Shown: piece by piece, positions 25,241 to 33,201 of the stretch
Layout: each line of letters begins with the position of its first letter
How positions within the stretch are numbered: position 1 is the stretch's first letter
Origin: Streptomyces dysideae
Lineage (GTDB): Bacteria; Actinomycetota; Actinomycetes; Streptomycetales; Streptomycetaceae
DNA: 64,000 nt
Reading direction: 5' to 3'
Assembly (NCBI RefSeq): GCF_001514305.1
Contig: NZ_KQ949099.1
Location: forward strand, 87,610 to 151,609
Position numbers and translations under genes: made by a program
Notes under the pieces: model-generated
The model's input: the letters and a program-made list of their open reading frames with translations, nothing else
Told to the model about the DNA's origin: nothing
The model's database searches: none

Positions 25241-26470
25241 TCACAGCCGCACGATGATGAGCGCCGTGTCGTCGGTGGCACCTCCCGGAGGCAGCAGTTC
25301 CAGCAGGACGGTGTCCGCGAGGTTCTCGGGATCCGCCTCGCGGTGCCGGCCGAGGGTGTCGGCGAGCCGGGACAGACCCGTGTCGATGTCCTCGTGGCGC
25401 CGCTCGATCAGACCGTCGGTGTACAGCACGAGCGTGGCGCCCTCGGTGAACGTGATGGTGGCCTGCGGCCGGGGGGCCGGGTCGGGACGGGCGTCCAGGG
25501 GCGGGTCGGTGGCCTTGTCGAGGAACTCCACCCGCCCGTCTGGGTGGACCAGCGCGGGCGGGGGATGGCCGGCGCTGCTGTAGGTGATGGTGCGGCGGTC
25601 GAAGTCGACGAACGTCGTGACGGCGGTCGCCGACTCGGCGCCGTCGACCACATGCGCGTACCGCCCCAGCACGTCCAGCGCCTGGGCCGGGCCCTCTGCG
25701 ACCCGGGAGGTGGCGGTGAGCGCGCTGCGCAGCTGGCCCATCACCCCGGCCGCCGCCAGGCCGTGACCGACCACGTCGCCCACGGACACGCCGAGGCGGT
25801 GGCCGCCCACCAGGTCGACCACGTCGTACCAGTCGCCGCACACGTTCAGCGCGCCGACCGCGGGGCGGTAGCGTACGGCGGCCCGGTGGTCGCCCACCTG
25901 CCGGTGTGCGGGCAGCATCGCCTCCTGCAGGGCGAGGGCGACCTCGCGTTCCCGGGCGTGCGCCTGCCGCAGCCTCTCGTTGAGTTCCTGCAGTTCGCGG
26001 GCGCGCGTGTACAGCTCGGCCTCGAGGATCCGGGCTCGGCTGTTCTGGGGACCGCCGCGGGCCCGGATCAGCTCGGTGACCTCCTCGACCCGGTGCATCA
26101 CCAGCACCACCTTGCCGTCCGGGCCGAGCACCGGCGCGTTCACCGGGCTCCAGTAACGCTCCTCCCACTGCCCGGGGCGGTCGGGGTACTCGACGTCGTA
26201 CCGCTGCAGGGCCATGGTGTCGCGCTCGCCGGTGGCCACCACCCGGAGCATCGACGACTCCACGTTGCGCATGCCCTGCGACGCCGGGTTGTCGGGGTTC
26301 TCCGGGAAGACGTCGAAGATGTGGCGGCCGACGACCTGTTCGCGCCTGCGGCCGGTCGCGCGCAGGAAGTCCTCGTTGACGTCGGCGTACACCAGCTCGG
26401 GCGTCAGCAGGGCCACCATTCCGGGCAAGCCCCGGAACACCGCCGTGTAGTCGATCGCCATGTCGTTCAT
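25241..26470 (-). CDS. PAS-PP2C (SpoIIE-like) phosphatase
   Basis: A 409-residue cytosolic signalling phosphatase. The N-terminal PAS domain (about 10-130, with LTPELVYADVNEDFLRATG and HIFDVFPENPDNP) leads through a helical linker (ELYTRARELQELNERLRQA) to a SpoIIE-type PP2C domain with ALQEAMLP, CGDWYDVVDL, GVSVGDVVGHGLAAA, AGHPPPALV and LYTDGLIERR. The metal-binding Asp residues (GDWYD, GDVVGHG, YTDGL, ATDDTALI) are present. Such proteins dephosphorylate anti-anti-sigma factors. ATG at 26470 follows GGGA; GTG at 26497 is possible. It sits next to a larger PP2C protein. Confidence 0.9.
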   Translation of the reverse strand: MNDMAIDYTAVFRGLPGMVALLTPELVYADVNEDFLRATGRRREQVVGRHIFDVFPENPDNPASQGMRNVESSMLRVVATGERDTMALQRYDVEYPDRPGQWEERYWSPVNAPVLGPDGKVVLVMHRVEEVTELIRARGGPQNSRARILEAELYTRARELQELNERLRQAHAREREVALALQEAMLPAHRQVGDHRAAVRYRPAVGALNVCGDWYDVVDLVGGHRLGVSVGDVVGHGLAAAGVMGQLRSALTATSRVAEGPAQALDVLGRYAHVVDGAESATAVTTFVDFDRRTITYSSAGHPPPALVHPDGRVEFLDKATDPPLDARPDPAPRPQATITFTEGATLVLYTDGLIERRHEDIDTGLSRLADTLGRHREADPENLADTVLLELLPPGGATDDTALIIVRL

Positions 26471-26528
26471 GGTTCCCGCTCTCGCCACCGGGATCACCCC
26501 AGTTTCGCATGATATAGGTGGTCCGAAG

Positions 26529-28988
26529 TCATATCGGCGGATCCGTCAGGGACTGCTCCGCCCAGATGATTTTCCCCTCGGAGGTGAACCGTGTCCCCCA
26601 GCGCTGGGTGAACTGGGAGACCAGCAGCAGCCCGCGGCCGCCCTCGTCCGTGGTGCGCGGATGGCGCAGGTGCGGCGCGGTGGCGCCGCCGTCGAACACC
26701 TCGCAGATCAGCGCCCGCTCCTTGAGCAGCCGCAGCCGGATGGGGCCGGAGGCGTGCCGGATCGCGTTGGTGACCAGCTCGCTCACGACCAGTTCCGTGG
26801 TGAAGGCCAGCTTCTCCAGGCCCCACTCGGTCAGCTGCCGGGCTGCCGCCTTGCGGGCCTCGGCGACCACGGCCGGGTCGCCGGGCAGGTCCCAGTCCGC
26901 AACCTGGTCGGCGCCGAGCAGCCGGGTGCGGGCCATCAGCAGGGCCACGTCGTCGTGCGGACGGTCCGGGACCAGCGCGTCGACCACGGTCCGGCAGCGC
27001 AGGTCGAGCGTGACCGCCTGCCGCTCCAGGGCCCGGCGCAGCCGGTCCCGGTCCGCGTCCACGGCCCACTCCGGACCGCGCGCCAGCAGCCCGTCGGTGT
27101 GCAGGGCCAGCGTGCTGCCCTCCGGGAGGTCCAGCTCCAGCGACTCGAAGGGCAGTCCGCCCGCGCCGAGCGGCGGCCCCTGCGGGAGGTCTACGAAGGT
27201 CACCCTTCCGTCGGGCAGTACGACGGCGGGCGCGGGGTGGCCGGCGGCGGCCATCGTGCACTGTCCGTCGACGGGGTCGTAGACGACGTACACGCACCCG
27301 GAGCCCACGGCTGGGGCGCTGTCGCCGCCGGCCGCGTCCGGGTCGACGCCCTCCTCGTGGGCGGTCCGCGCGACCAGGTCGTCGAGGTGGGCGAGCACCT
27401 CCTCGGGCGGCAGGTCCAGCGCCGCGAGGGTGCGTACGGCGGTCCGCAGCCGGCCCATCGCGGCGGCGGCGCCGATGCCGTGGCCCGGGACCTCGCCCAC
27501 CACGAGGGCGACGCGCGCGCCGGACAGCGGGATCAGGTCGTACCAGTCGCCGCCGAGGCCGGTCAGCTCGTCGGCCGGGCGGTAGCAGGCGGCCACCTCC
27601 ACGGCGGTCTGCTCGGGCAGCCGGTGCGGGAGGAGGCTGCGCTGCAGGACCAGCGCGGCGTCGCGTTCGCGGGTGTAGCGACGGGCGTTGTCGACGCAGA
27701 CGGCCGCCCGGGACACCAGGTCCTCCGCCAGGCTCAGGTCGTCGGCGTCGAACGGCTCCTGGCGGTGCCGCCGGAAGAACGTCGTCACGCCCAGGGTGAC
27801 GCCCCGCGCGAGGATCGGCACGATCATCACGCTGTGCGGGCCCAGCTCCAGGAGGGTGACCGCCCGGCCGTCGGGGAGGTCCGTGCCCCACTCCTCGGCC
27901 AGCGGGTCGAGCCGCTCCTCGCGCCATGACCGGCCCGTGGTCAGACACCGGATCGGGGGCGAACCGGCCAGATAGGCGGCCACGTCCCCGATGCCGACGA
28001 CGGCCTCGGGAACGTTCTCGTGCACGGACTGGTGCCCGGCCCGGCGCAGCGGCACCAGCTCCGTGTCGCCGAGCGGCCCGGACAGCAGCTCGGCACCCCG
28101 TAGCACCGGCTCCAGCAGGTCCACGCAGACGAAGTCGGCGAACCCCGGCACGGCCACGTCGGCCAGCTCCTGCGCGGTCCGCATGATGTCCAGGGTGCGG
28201 CCGATCTGCTCGCCGGCCCGGTCCAGCAGGGCCAGCCGCTGGCGGGCGCGGTGCCGCTCGGTGATGTCGACGACCGTGTAGTACACGCCCATCGGGTGGC
28301 CGTGGTCGTCGTCGAGCCGGGTGAACGACATCATGTGCGCGGTCTCCCGGTGCGGCGCGGACCGCAGGCGCCCCAGATGCTCGTACCCCACGATCGGCTC
28401 GCCGGTCGCCAGCACGCGCCGCATCTGCGCCTCGATCGCCTCGGCGTCCAGGCCCGGCTGGATGTCCGCGAGCCGCCGTCCCAGCCGGCGCGGCGCGGGT
28501 CCGCCGCCGAACTGTTCCAGGGCGGCGTTGGACCACACGAACCTCAGGTTCACGTCCACGACGGCTATACCGACCGGCGACCGGGCGAGCATCTGCTCCA
28601 GCACCGGCCGGCTCATGTCCCAACCCGGCGCCTCGTCCATCTCCGACACCAGTACGAGCCACTGCGACGCCCCCACGGTTTCCTGTGCGGAGGTGACCCG
28701 CACCATGACCCGCACCGGCCGCCCGTCCTTGTGCCGGGCGGTCAGCAACCCCGCCCACCCTCCATCCTCCCGGCACCGCTCGGCCACCTCCGGCACCCGT
28801 GCGGCGTCCTCCGGCGTGAGCAGGCCGCGCACCCCACTGCCCACCACCTCGTCGGCGGTATACGCCAGCAACCGCTGCGCGTCCCGCGTCCAGCTCGTCA
28901 CCACACCCCGCGCATCGAGCAGCAAGGGCGCGGCATCCGCCACGTCGAACGGCTGCCGCGCAACGCCCTGCTCCTCATGTGTGCCCAC
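26529..28988 (-). CDS. PAS-PAS-GAF-PP2C-HATPase signalling protein
   Basis: An 819-residue cytosolic protein joining sensor, phosphatase and kinase-like modules. Order: PAS 1 (about 15-120), PAS 2 (about 130-250, RSPVGIAVVDVNLRFVWSNA), GAF (about 265-430), SpoIIE/PP2C (about 440-670, GGDWYDLIPL, GEVPGHGIGAAAA, LHTDGLLARG), and a C-terminal HATPase (about 690-800, ELVVSELVTNAIRHASG, DEGGRGLLLVSQF). Phosphatase plus anti-sigma-type HATPase in one chain implies both arms of a partner-switching circuit. GTG at 28988 follows GAGAGG at 6 bases. In the PP2C part, GEVPGHG replaces the usual GDVVGHG, so one metal ligand is Glu, which may alter activity. Confidence 0.9.
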   Translation of the reverse strand: MGTHEEQGVARQPFDVADAAPLLLDARGVVTSWTRDAQRLLAYTADEVVGSGVRGLLTPEDAARVPEVAERCREDGGWAGLLTARHKDGRPVRVMVRVTSAQETVGASQWLVLVSEMDEAPGWDMSRPVLEQMLARSPVGIAVVDVNLRFVWSNAALEQFGGGPAPRRLGRRLADIQPGLDAEAIEAQMRRVLATGEPIVGYEHLGRLRSAPHRETAHMMSFTRLDDDHGHPMGVYYTVVDITERHRARQRLALLDRAGEQIGRTLDIMRTAQELADVAVPGFADFVCVDLLEPVLRGAELLSGPLGDTELVPLRRAGHQSVHENVPEAVVGIGDVAAYLAGSPPIRCLTTGRSWREERLDPLAEEWGTDLPDGRAVTLLELGPHSVMIVPILARGVTLGVTTFFRRHRQEPFDADDLSLAEDLVSRAAVCVDNARRYTRERDAALVLQRSLLPHRLPEQTAVEVAACYRPADELTGLGGDWYDLIPLSGARVALVVGEVPGHGIGAAAAMGRLRTAVRTLAALDLPPEEVLAHLDDLVARTAHEEGVDPDAAGGDSAPAVGSGCVYVVYDPVDGQCTMAAAGHPAPAVVLPDGRVTFVDLPQGPPLGAGGLPFESLELDLPEGSTLALHTDGLLARGPEWAVDADRDRLRRALERQAVTLDLRCRTVVDALVPDRPHDDVALLMARTRLLGADQVADWDLPGDPAVVAEARKAAARQLTEWGLEKLAFTTELVVSELVTNAIRHASGPIRLRLLKERALICEVFDGGATAPHLRHPRTTDEGGRGLLLVSQFTQRWGTRFTSEGKIIWAEQSLTDPPI

Positions 28989-29160
28989 GGCCGACCTCTC
29001 TGTCGCTGAGAGCGGTCTACCACCTCCTGTCTCAATCTTCACCCTTCCGGTCGGCGATGCCTCCTGGCCGGGGCCGGGCGGGGGCGCCGTGAGTGGTGGG
29101 GCTCGTCGGACGGTGGTCGGGAGTGCGGGGCGGCAGGACACGTGGGACGGGTGACACCCA

Positions 29161-29200
29161 GGCGGCCCGGCTCCCGACAGAGTCCGGGAGCCGGGCCGCC
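29161..29200. terminator. 16-bp stem terminator of rocD
   Basis: Perfect inverted repeat: GGCGGCCCGGCTCCCG (29161-29176) pairs with CGGGAGCCGGGCCGCC (29185-29200) across an 8-base loop. It lies beyond the end of rocD (minus) and upstream of the PAS-PP2C gene. Its right arm runs directly into the 14-bp tandem array. Confidence 0.85.
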
Positions 29201-29293
29201 CTGTGGGGGCCGCCCTGTGGGGGCCGCCCTGTGGGGGCCGCCCTGTGGGGGCCGCCCTGTGGGGGCCGCCCTGTGGGGGCCGCCCTGTGGGGG
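29196..29293. repeat. 14-bp tandem array, seven perfect copies
   Basis: Unit CCGCCCTGTGGGGG repeated seven times without a mismatch, from inside the terminator arm to 8 bp before the rocD stop codon. The perfect identity suggests recent slippage expansion. A transcript of rocD must read through the array before reaching the terminator. Confidence 0.95.
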
Positions 29294-29300
29294 CCGAGGA

Positions 29301-30530
29301 TCAGAGCAGCACCCTCCCCAGCGCCCCGAGCGCCCCCGTCAGTTCCTCCTCCGTGATCGTCAGTGGCGGGGCCAGGCGGATGGTGGAGCCGTGGGTGTCC
29401 TTGACCAGGACGCCCTCCCGGAGGAGCCGTTCGCTGATGTCGCGGCCGGTGCCGATCGTCGGGTCGATGTCGACGCCTGCCCAGAGGCCGCGGGCGCGGA
29501 AGCCGACGACGCCGCTGCCGACCAGGTTGGACAGGCCGGCCCGCAGGACCTCGCCGAGCTGTGCCGCACGGCGCTGGAAATCGCCCGTCTCCAGCAGTTC
29601 GACCACCGCCGTGCCGACCGCGGCGGCGAGCGGGTTGCCGCCGAACGTCGAGCCGTGTTCGCCGGGGCGGAGAACCCCGAGCACGTCCCGCCGGGCCACC
29701 ACCGCGGACACCGGCACGATGCCGCCGCCCAGCGCCTTGCCCAGCAGCAGCACGTCCGGCACGACCGACTCGTGTTCGACGGCGAGGGTGCGGCCCGTAC
29801 GGCCGAGGCCGGACTGGATCTCATCCGCGATGAAGAGGCAGTTCGTGCGGCGGGTCAGTTCCCGGACACCGGTCAGATAGCCCTCGTCGGGGATGACGAC
29901 CCCCGCCTCGCCCTGGATCGGCTCCAGCAGCACCGCCGCCGTCGTCTCGTCGACCGCCGCCTCCAGCGCCGCCAGGTCGTTGTACGGCACGATCCGGAAG
30001 CCCGGCGTGAAGGGGCCGAAGCCCTGCCGCGCCGTCTCGTCCGTCGAGAAGCTGACGATCGTCGTCGTACGGCCGTGGAAGTTCTCCGCCGCGACCACGA
30101 TCGTCGCCTGATCGGCAGGGACGCCCTTCACCTCGTACGCCCACTTGCGGGCCACCTTGATGCCGCTCTCCACCGCCTCGGCACCCGTGTTCATCGGCAG
30201 CACCATGTCCAGACCCGTCAACTCCGCGAGCCGCTCCGCGAATTCGGCGAGCCGGTCGTTGTGGAAGGCACGGGAGGTGAGCGTCAGGCGGTCCAGCTGG
30301 CTGTGTGCCGCCTCGATCAGTGCCGGGTGGCGGTGGCCGAAGTTGAGGGCCGAGTAGCCCGCCAGCATGTCGAGGTAGCGGCGGCCCTCCACGTCCTCGA
30401 CCCACGTCCCCTCGGCACGGGCGACGACCACGGGCAGCGGGTGGTAGTTGTGCGCCAGGACCGGCTCCTCGGCGCGGATGAGATCGGCGGACGTACGCGT
30501 ACGGACGGGTACTCGGATGGGCGCGGTCAT
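29301..30530 (-). CDS. rocD: Ornithine aminotransferase
   Basis: PLP enzyme turning ornithine and 2-oxoglutarate into glutamate semialdehyde and glutamate. The 409-residue protein has the OAT start RAEEPVLAHNYHPLPVVV, the YSALNFGHRHP and NTGAEAVESGIKVARKW motifs, FHGRTTTIVSFS, the PLP aspartate in FIADEIQSGLGRTG and lysine in LLLGKALGGG. ATG at 30530 overlaps the stop of the upstream amidinohydrolase gene by four bases, so the two are coupled. With an Lrp-type regulator upstream they form an arginine/ornithine breakdown unit. Confidence 0.96.
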   Translation of the reverse strand: MTAPIRVPVRTRTSADLIRAEEPVLAHNYHPLPVVVARAEGTWVEDVEGRRYLDMLAGYSALNFGHRHPALIEAAHSQLDRLTLTSRAFHNDRLAEFAERLAELTGLDMVLPMNTGAEAVESGIKVARKWAYEVKGVPADQATIVVAAENFHGRTTTIVSFSTDETARQGFGPFTPGFRIVPYNDLAALEAAVDETTAAVLLEPIQGEAGVVIPDEGYLTGVRELTRRTNCLFIADEIQSGLGRTGRTLAVEHESVVPDVLLLGKALGGGIVPVSAVVARRDVLGVLRPGEHGSTFGGNPLAAAVGTAVVELLETGDFQRRAAQLGEVLRAGLSNLVGSGVVGFRARGLWAGVDIDPTIGTGRDISERLLREGVLVKDTHGSTIRLAPPLTITEEELTGALGALGRVLL

Positions 30531-31348
30531 GAGCGGATCTCCTGGGTGCAGCACTTGATGCCACCGCCGGCCTTGCGGAACTCCGACAGGTCGACGGGGA
30601 CGGGAACATAGCCACGGCGCGCGAGCTCGGACACGAGAGCCGTCGCCTCCGGCGAGATGAAGACATGGTGGCCGTCGCAGACCGAGTTCAGGCCGAAGGC
30701 CAGCGCGTCCTCGCGGGTCGCGAGCACCGCGTCCGGATAGAGCCGCGCCAGCACCTCACGGCTGCCGGGCGAGAACGCCTCCGGGTAGTACGCGATGTTC
30801 GCCTCGGGCCCCTCGTCCAGGACGAACAGCGCGGTGTCCAGGTGGTAGAAGCGCGGGTCCACCAGCGTCAGGCTGATCACCGGCAGGCCGAAGAACTCCT
30901 GCACCTCGCGATGCGCCTCGCGGGTCGTACGGAAACCGGTGCCGGCCAGCACGTACCGGCCCGCCGGGACCAGATCGCCCTCGCCCTCGCACACCGATTC
31001 GGGGCGGTACACGTCGTAGCCCGCGGCCTTGAACCACGTGTCGTAGTGCGTGGACTCGGGGCGCCGCTCGGGCGCGTGGAAGAGGGAGCCGAAGACGCGG
31101 CCGTCGACGACGACCGCCGAGTTGGCGGCGAAGACCATGTCGGGGAGCCCGGGAACCGGCTCCACGGTGTCGACCGCGTGGCCGTGGGAGCGGTAGGCGC
31201 CGATCAGCGACTGCCACTGCTCCTGGGCCAGATCGACGTCGACCCTGGTGTCGGGATTCATCCAGGGGTTGATCGCGTACTGCACGGCGAAGTGTCTGGG
31301 TTCGCAGACGAGATAGCGCCGCCGGCGCGGCACACGGCGTTCGGGCAC
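30527..31348 (-). CDS. Dimethylarginine dimethylaminohydrolase (DDAH)-like amidinotransferase-fold enzyme
   Basis: A 273-residue enzyme of the arginine-modifying (GME) superfamily, expected to release citrulline or ornithine-related products from arginine or methylated arginine. The catalytic cysteine is in GGGIKCCTQE at the C-terminus, with CEGEGDLV, RFYHLDTALFVL and LPDMVFAANSAVVV supplying the other active-site residues. GTG at 31348 follows GGAGG; further upstream codons lack family similarity. The overlap with rocD argues that its product, directly or after a further step, feeds ornithine metabolism. Exact substrate cannot be fixed from sequence. Confidence 0.88.
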   Translation of the reverse strand: MPERRVPRRRRYLVCEPRHFAVQYAINPWMNPDTRVDVDLAQEQWQSLIGAYRSHGHAVDTVEPVPGLPDMVFAANSAVVVDGRVFGSLFHAPERRPESTHYDTWFKAAGYDVYRPESVCEGEGDLVPAGRYVLAGTGFRTTREAHREVQEFFGLPVISLTLVDPRFYHLDTALFVLDEGPEANIAYYPEAFSPGSREVLARLYPDAVLATREDALAFGLNSVCDGHHVFISPEATALVSELARRGYVPVPVDLSEFRKAGGGIKCCTQEIRS

Positions 31349-31471
31349 AGAGGGGTTCCTCCGCTTCCTGCGGTGTCGACTGGGGTTGACACCAAGGTAG
31401 GAAGTGACCCAGACAACAGACAAGGAACAAATCTTGCGTGTTCGCGCAGGATCGCTGCGTCTTCGAGCCTG

Positions 31472-31987
31472 TCAGCGCAGGCCTGCTGCGCCGTCTGTAG
31501 CTTCCTCCGGGGCCGGCTGACTGGCGCCCGCCTCGGGGCTTTCCGGGATCAGATGCGACAGCACCATCACACTGATCGTCTTGCGGATGAACGGCTCGAT
31601 CCGGATCCGCTCCAGCACCTCCTCGAAGTGCTGGACATCCCGCGCCCGCACATGCAGCAGCGCGTCCGCGCCGCCCGTCACGGTCATCGCCGCGGTGATC
31701 TCTGGATGGTTGCGGACCACCTCCGCGAGCCGCCGCGGCGGGGCCGCGCCCTCGCAGTACACCTCCACGTACGCCTCCGTACGCCAGCCCAGCGCCGACG
31801 GCTTCACCGTGGCCGTGAACCCGGTGATCACCCCCGTGTCACGCAGCCGGTCCACGCGCCGCTTCACCGCCGTCGACGACAGCCCGACGGCCGCGCCGAT
31901 CTCGGCGAAGCTCGTCCTCGCGTTCGCCATCAGCGCGGTGATGATCTTCCGGTCCAGCTCGTCGAACGGCGTCGGCCTGCTGTTCAT
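31472..31987 (-). CDS. Lrp/AsnC-family regulator
   Basis: A 171-residue Lrp/AsnC regulator with N-terminal helix-turn-helix (LDRKIITALMANARTSFAEI, GLSSTAVKRRVDRLRDTGVI) and C-terminal ligand-sensing RAM domain (VRARDVQHFEEVLERIRIE). A Pro/Ala-rich tail of about 20 residues extends past the domain. It is encoded 123 bp upstream of the DDAH-rocD pair on the same strand and probably controls it in response to an amino acid, as Lrp proteins next to ornithine aminotransferase genes do. Confidence 0.92.
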   Translation of the reverse strand: MNSRPTPFDELDRKIITALMANARTSFAEIGAAVGLSSTAVKRRVDRLRDTGVITGFTATVKPSALGWRTEAYVEVYCEGAAPPRRLAEVVRNHPEITAAMTVTGGADALLHVRARDVQHFEEVLERIRIEPFIRKTISVMVLSHLIPESPEAGASQPAPEEATDGAAGLR

Positions 31988-32064
31988 GGCGGCACTGTAT
32001 CCAGCGGGAACGTCTCACCTCGGTCCATGTCCAGACGTACGAATTACTCCTACACTCCGGATTC

Positions 32065-32814
32065 ATGCTGCGCGCCCTGGCTGTCGACGACGAACGCCCC
32101 TCGCTGGAGGAACTGCTCTACCTCCTGCACGCCGATCCCCGCATCGGCAGTGCCGAGGGCGCCGGCGACGCGACCGAGGCGCTGCGCCGCATCAACCGCG
32201 CCCTGGAGTCGGGGCCGGCCGGGCCGGAGGCGATCGACGTCGTCTTCCTCGACATCAACATGCCCGGCCTCGACGGCCTCGACCTGGCCCGGCTGCTCAC
32301 CGGCTTCGCCAAGCCGCCGCTGGTGGTGTTCGTCACAGCCCACGAGGACTTCGCCGTCCAGGCCTTCGACCTCAAGGCCGTCGACTACCTCCTCAAACCC
32401 GTCCGCAAGGAACGCCTCGCCGAGGCGATACGCCGGGCCGCCGAGCTCAGCGACAGCGGCCCGCGGATACCCGTGCACGAACCCGACCCCGACCAGATCC
32501 CCGTCGAGCTCGGCGGCGTGACCCGCTTCGTCACCGTCGAGGACATCACCCACGTCGAGGCCCAGGGCGACTACGCCCGGCTGCACACCGAGCGCGGCAG
32601 CCACCTCGTCCGCATCCCGCTGTCCACCCTGGAGGAGCGCTGGCGCTCCCGCGGCTTCGTCCGCATCCACCGGCGCCATCTGGTCGCCCTGCGCCACATC
32701 GGCGAGCTCCGCCTGGACGCGGGCACCGTCAGCGTCATGGTCGGCACCGAGGAACTCCAGGTCAGCCGCCGCCACGCGCGCGAACTGCGGGACCTGCTGA
32801 TGAGGAGGCCGTGA
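32065..32814 (+). CDS. LytTR-family response regulator
   Basis: A 249-residue response regulator: receiver domain (RALAVDDERPS, phospho-Asp in VVFLDINMPGLDGLDLA, Lys in YLLKPVRKERL) and a C-terminal LytTR DNA-binding domain (about 145-245; EDITHVEAQGDYARLHT, RGFVRIHRRHLVALRHI). The ribosome site is weak, so start efficiency may be low. First gene of an operon with DUF485, an SSS symporter and a LytS-like kinase, so signal reception and output bracket a transporter. Confidence 0.93.
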   Translation: MLRALAVDDERPSLEELLYLLHADPRIGSAEGAGDATEALRRINRALESGPAGPEAIDVVFLDINMPGLDGLDLARLLTGFAKPPLVVFVTAHEDFAVQAFDLKAVDYLLKPVRKERLAEAIRRAAELSDSGPRIPVHEPDPDQIPVELGGVTRFVTVEDITHVEAQGDYARLHTERGSHLVRIPLSTLEERWRSRGFVRIHRRHLVALRHIGELRLDAGTVSVMVGTEELQVSRRHARELRDLLMRRP

Positions 32815-32816
32815 CC

Positions 32817-33176
32817 GTGCCCCAGAACCCGACCGAACGCCGCGTCGCCGTCACCGGCCCGCCCCGGCGCGTCCGCCGCGTCTCCGGCTACTACCGCCCG
32901 CGCACCGAGATCGACGAACAGACGACCCTCGGCCACACCTACGTCCGCTCCCTGATGCGCACCCAGCTGCGCGCCGCCCTCACCGTGTTCGCCGTCCTCG
33001 GCCTGCTCGTCGGCCCGTTGCCCCTGCTGTTCGCGGCGATGCCCGACGCCCGCCACCTGGCGTGGCTGGTCCTGGGCTTCGGCCTCTACGCCCCCCTGGT
33101 CCTGCTCGCCCTCTGGTACGTGCGCCGCGCCGAACGCAACGAGCGCGACTTCGTACGCCTCGTCGAAGACCGATGA
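32817..33176 (+). CDS. DUF485-type small membrane protein
   Basis: A 119-residue membrane protein with a basic N-terminal region, a SLMRTQLRAALTVFAVLGLL helix and a second helix LAWLVLGFGLYAPLVLLALW, then a charged tail (RRAERNERDFVRLVEDR). This matches DUF485 proteins, which are commonly encoded just before acetate/cation symporters such as ActP. GTG at 32817 is preferred because AGGAGG sits about 8 bases upstream; GTG at 32811, overlapping the regulator stop, is the alternative. It presumably assists the symporter encoded 25 bp downstream. Confidence 0.85.
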   Translation: MPQNPTERRVAVTGPPRRVRRVSGYYRPRTEIDEQTTLGHTYVRSLMRTQLRAALTVFAVLGLLVGPLPLLFAAMPDARHLAWLVLGFGLYAPLVLLALWYVRRAERNERDFVRLVEDR

Positions 33177-33201
33177 CCCGACGGCACACGAGCACAGACC
33201 G

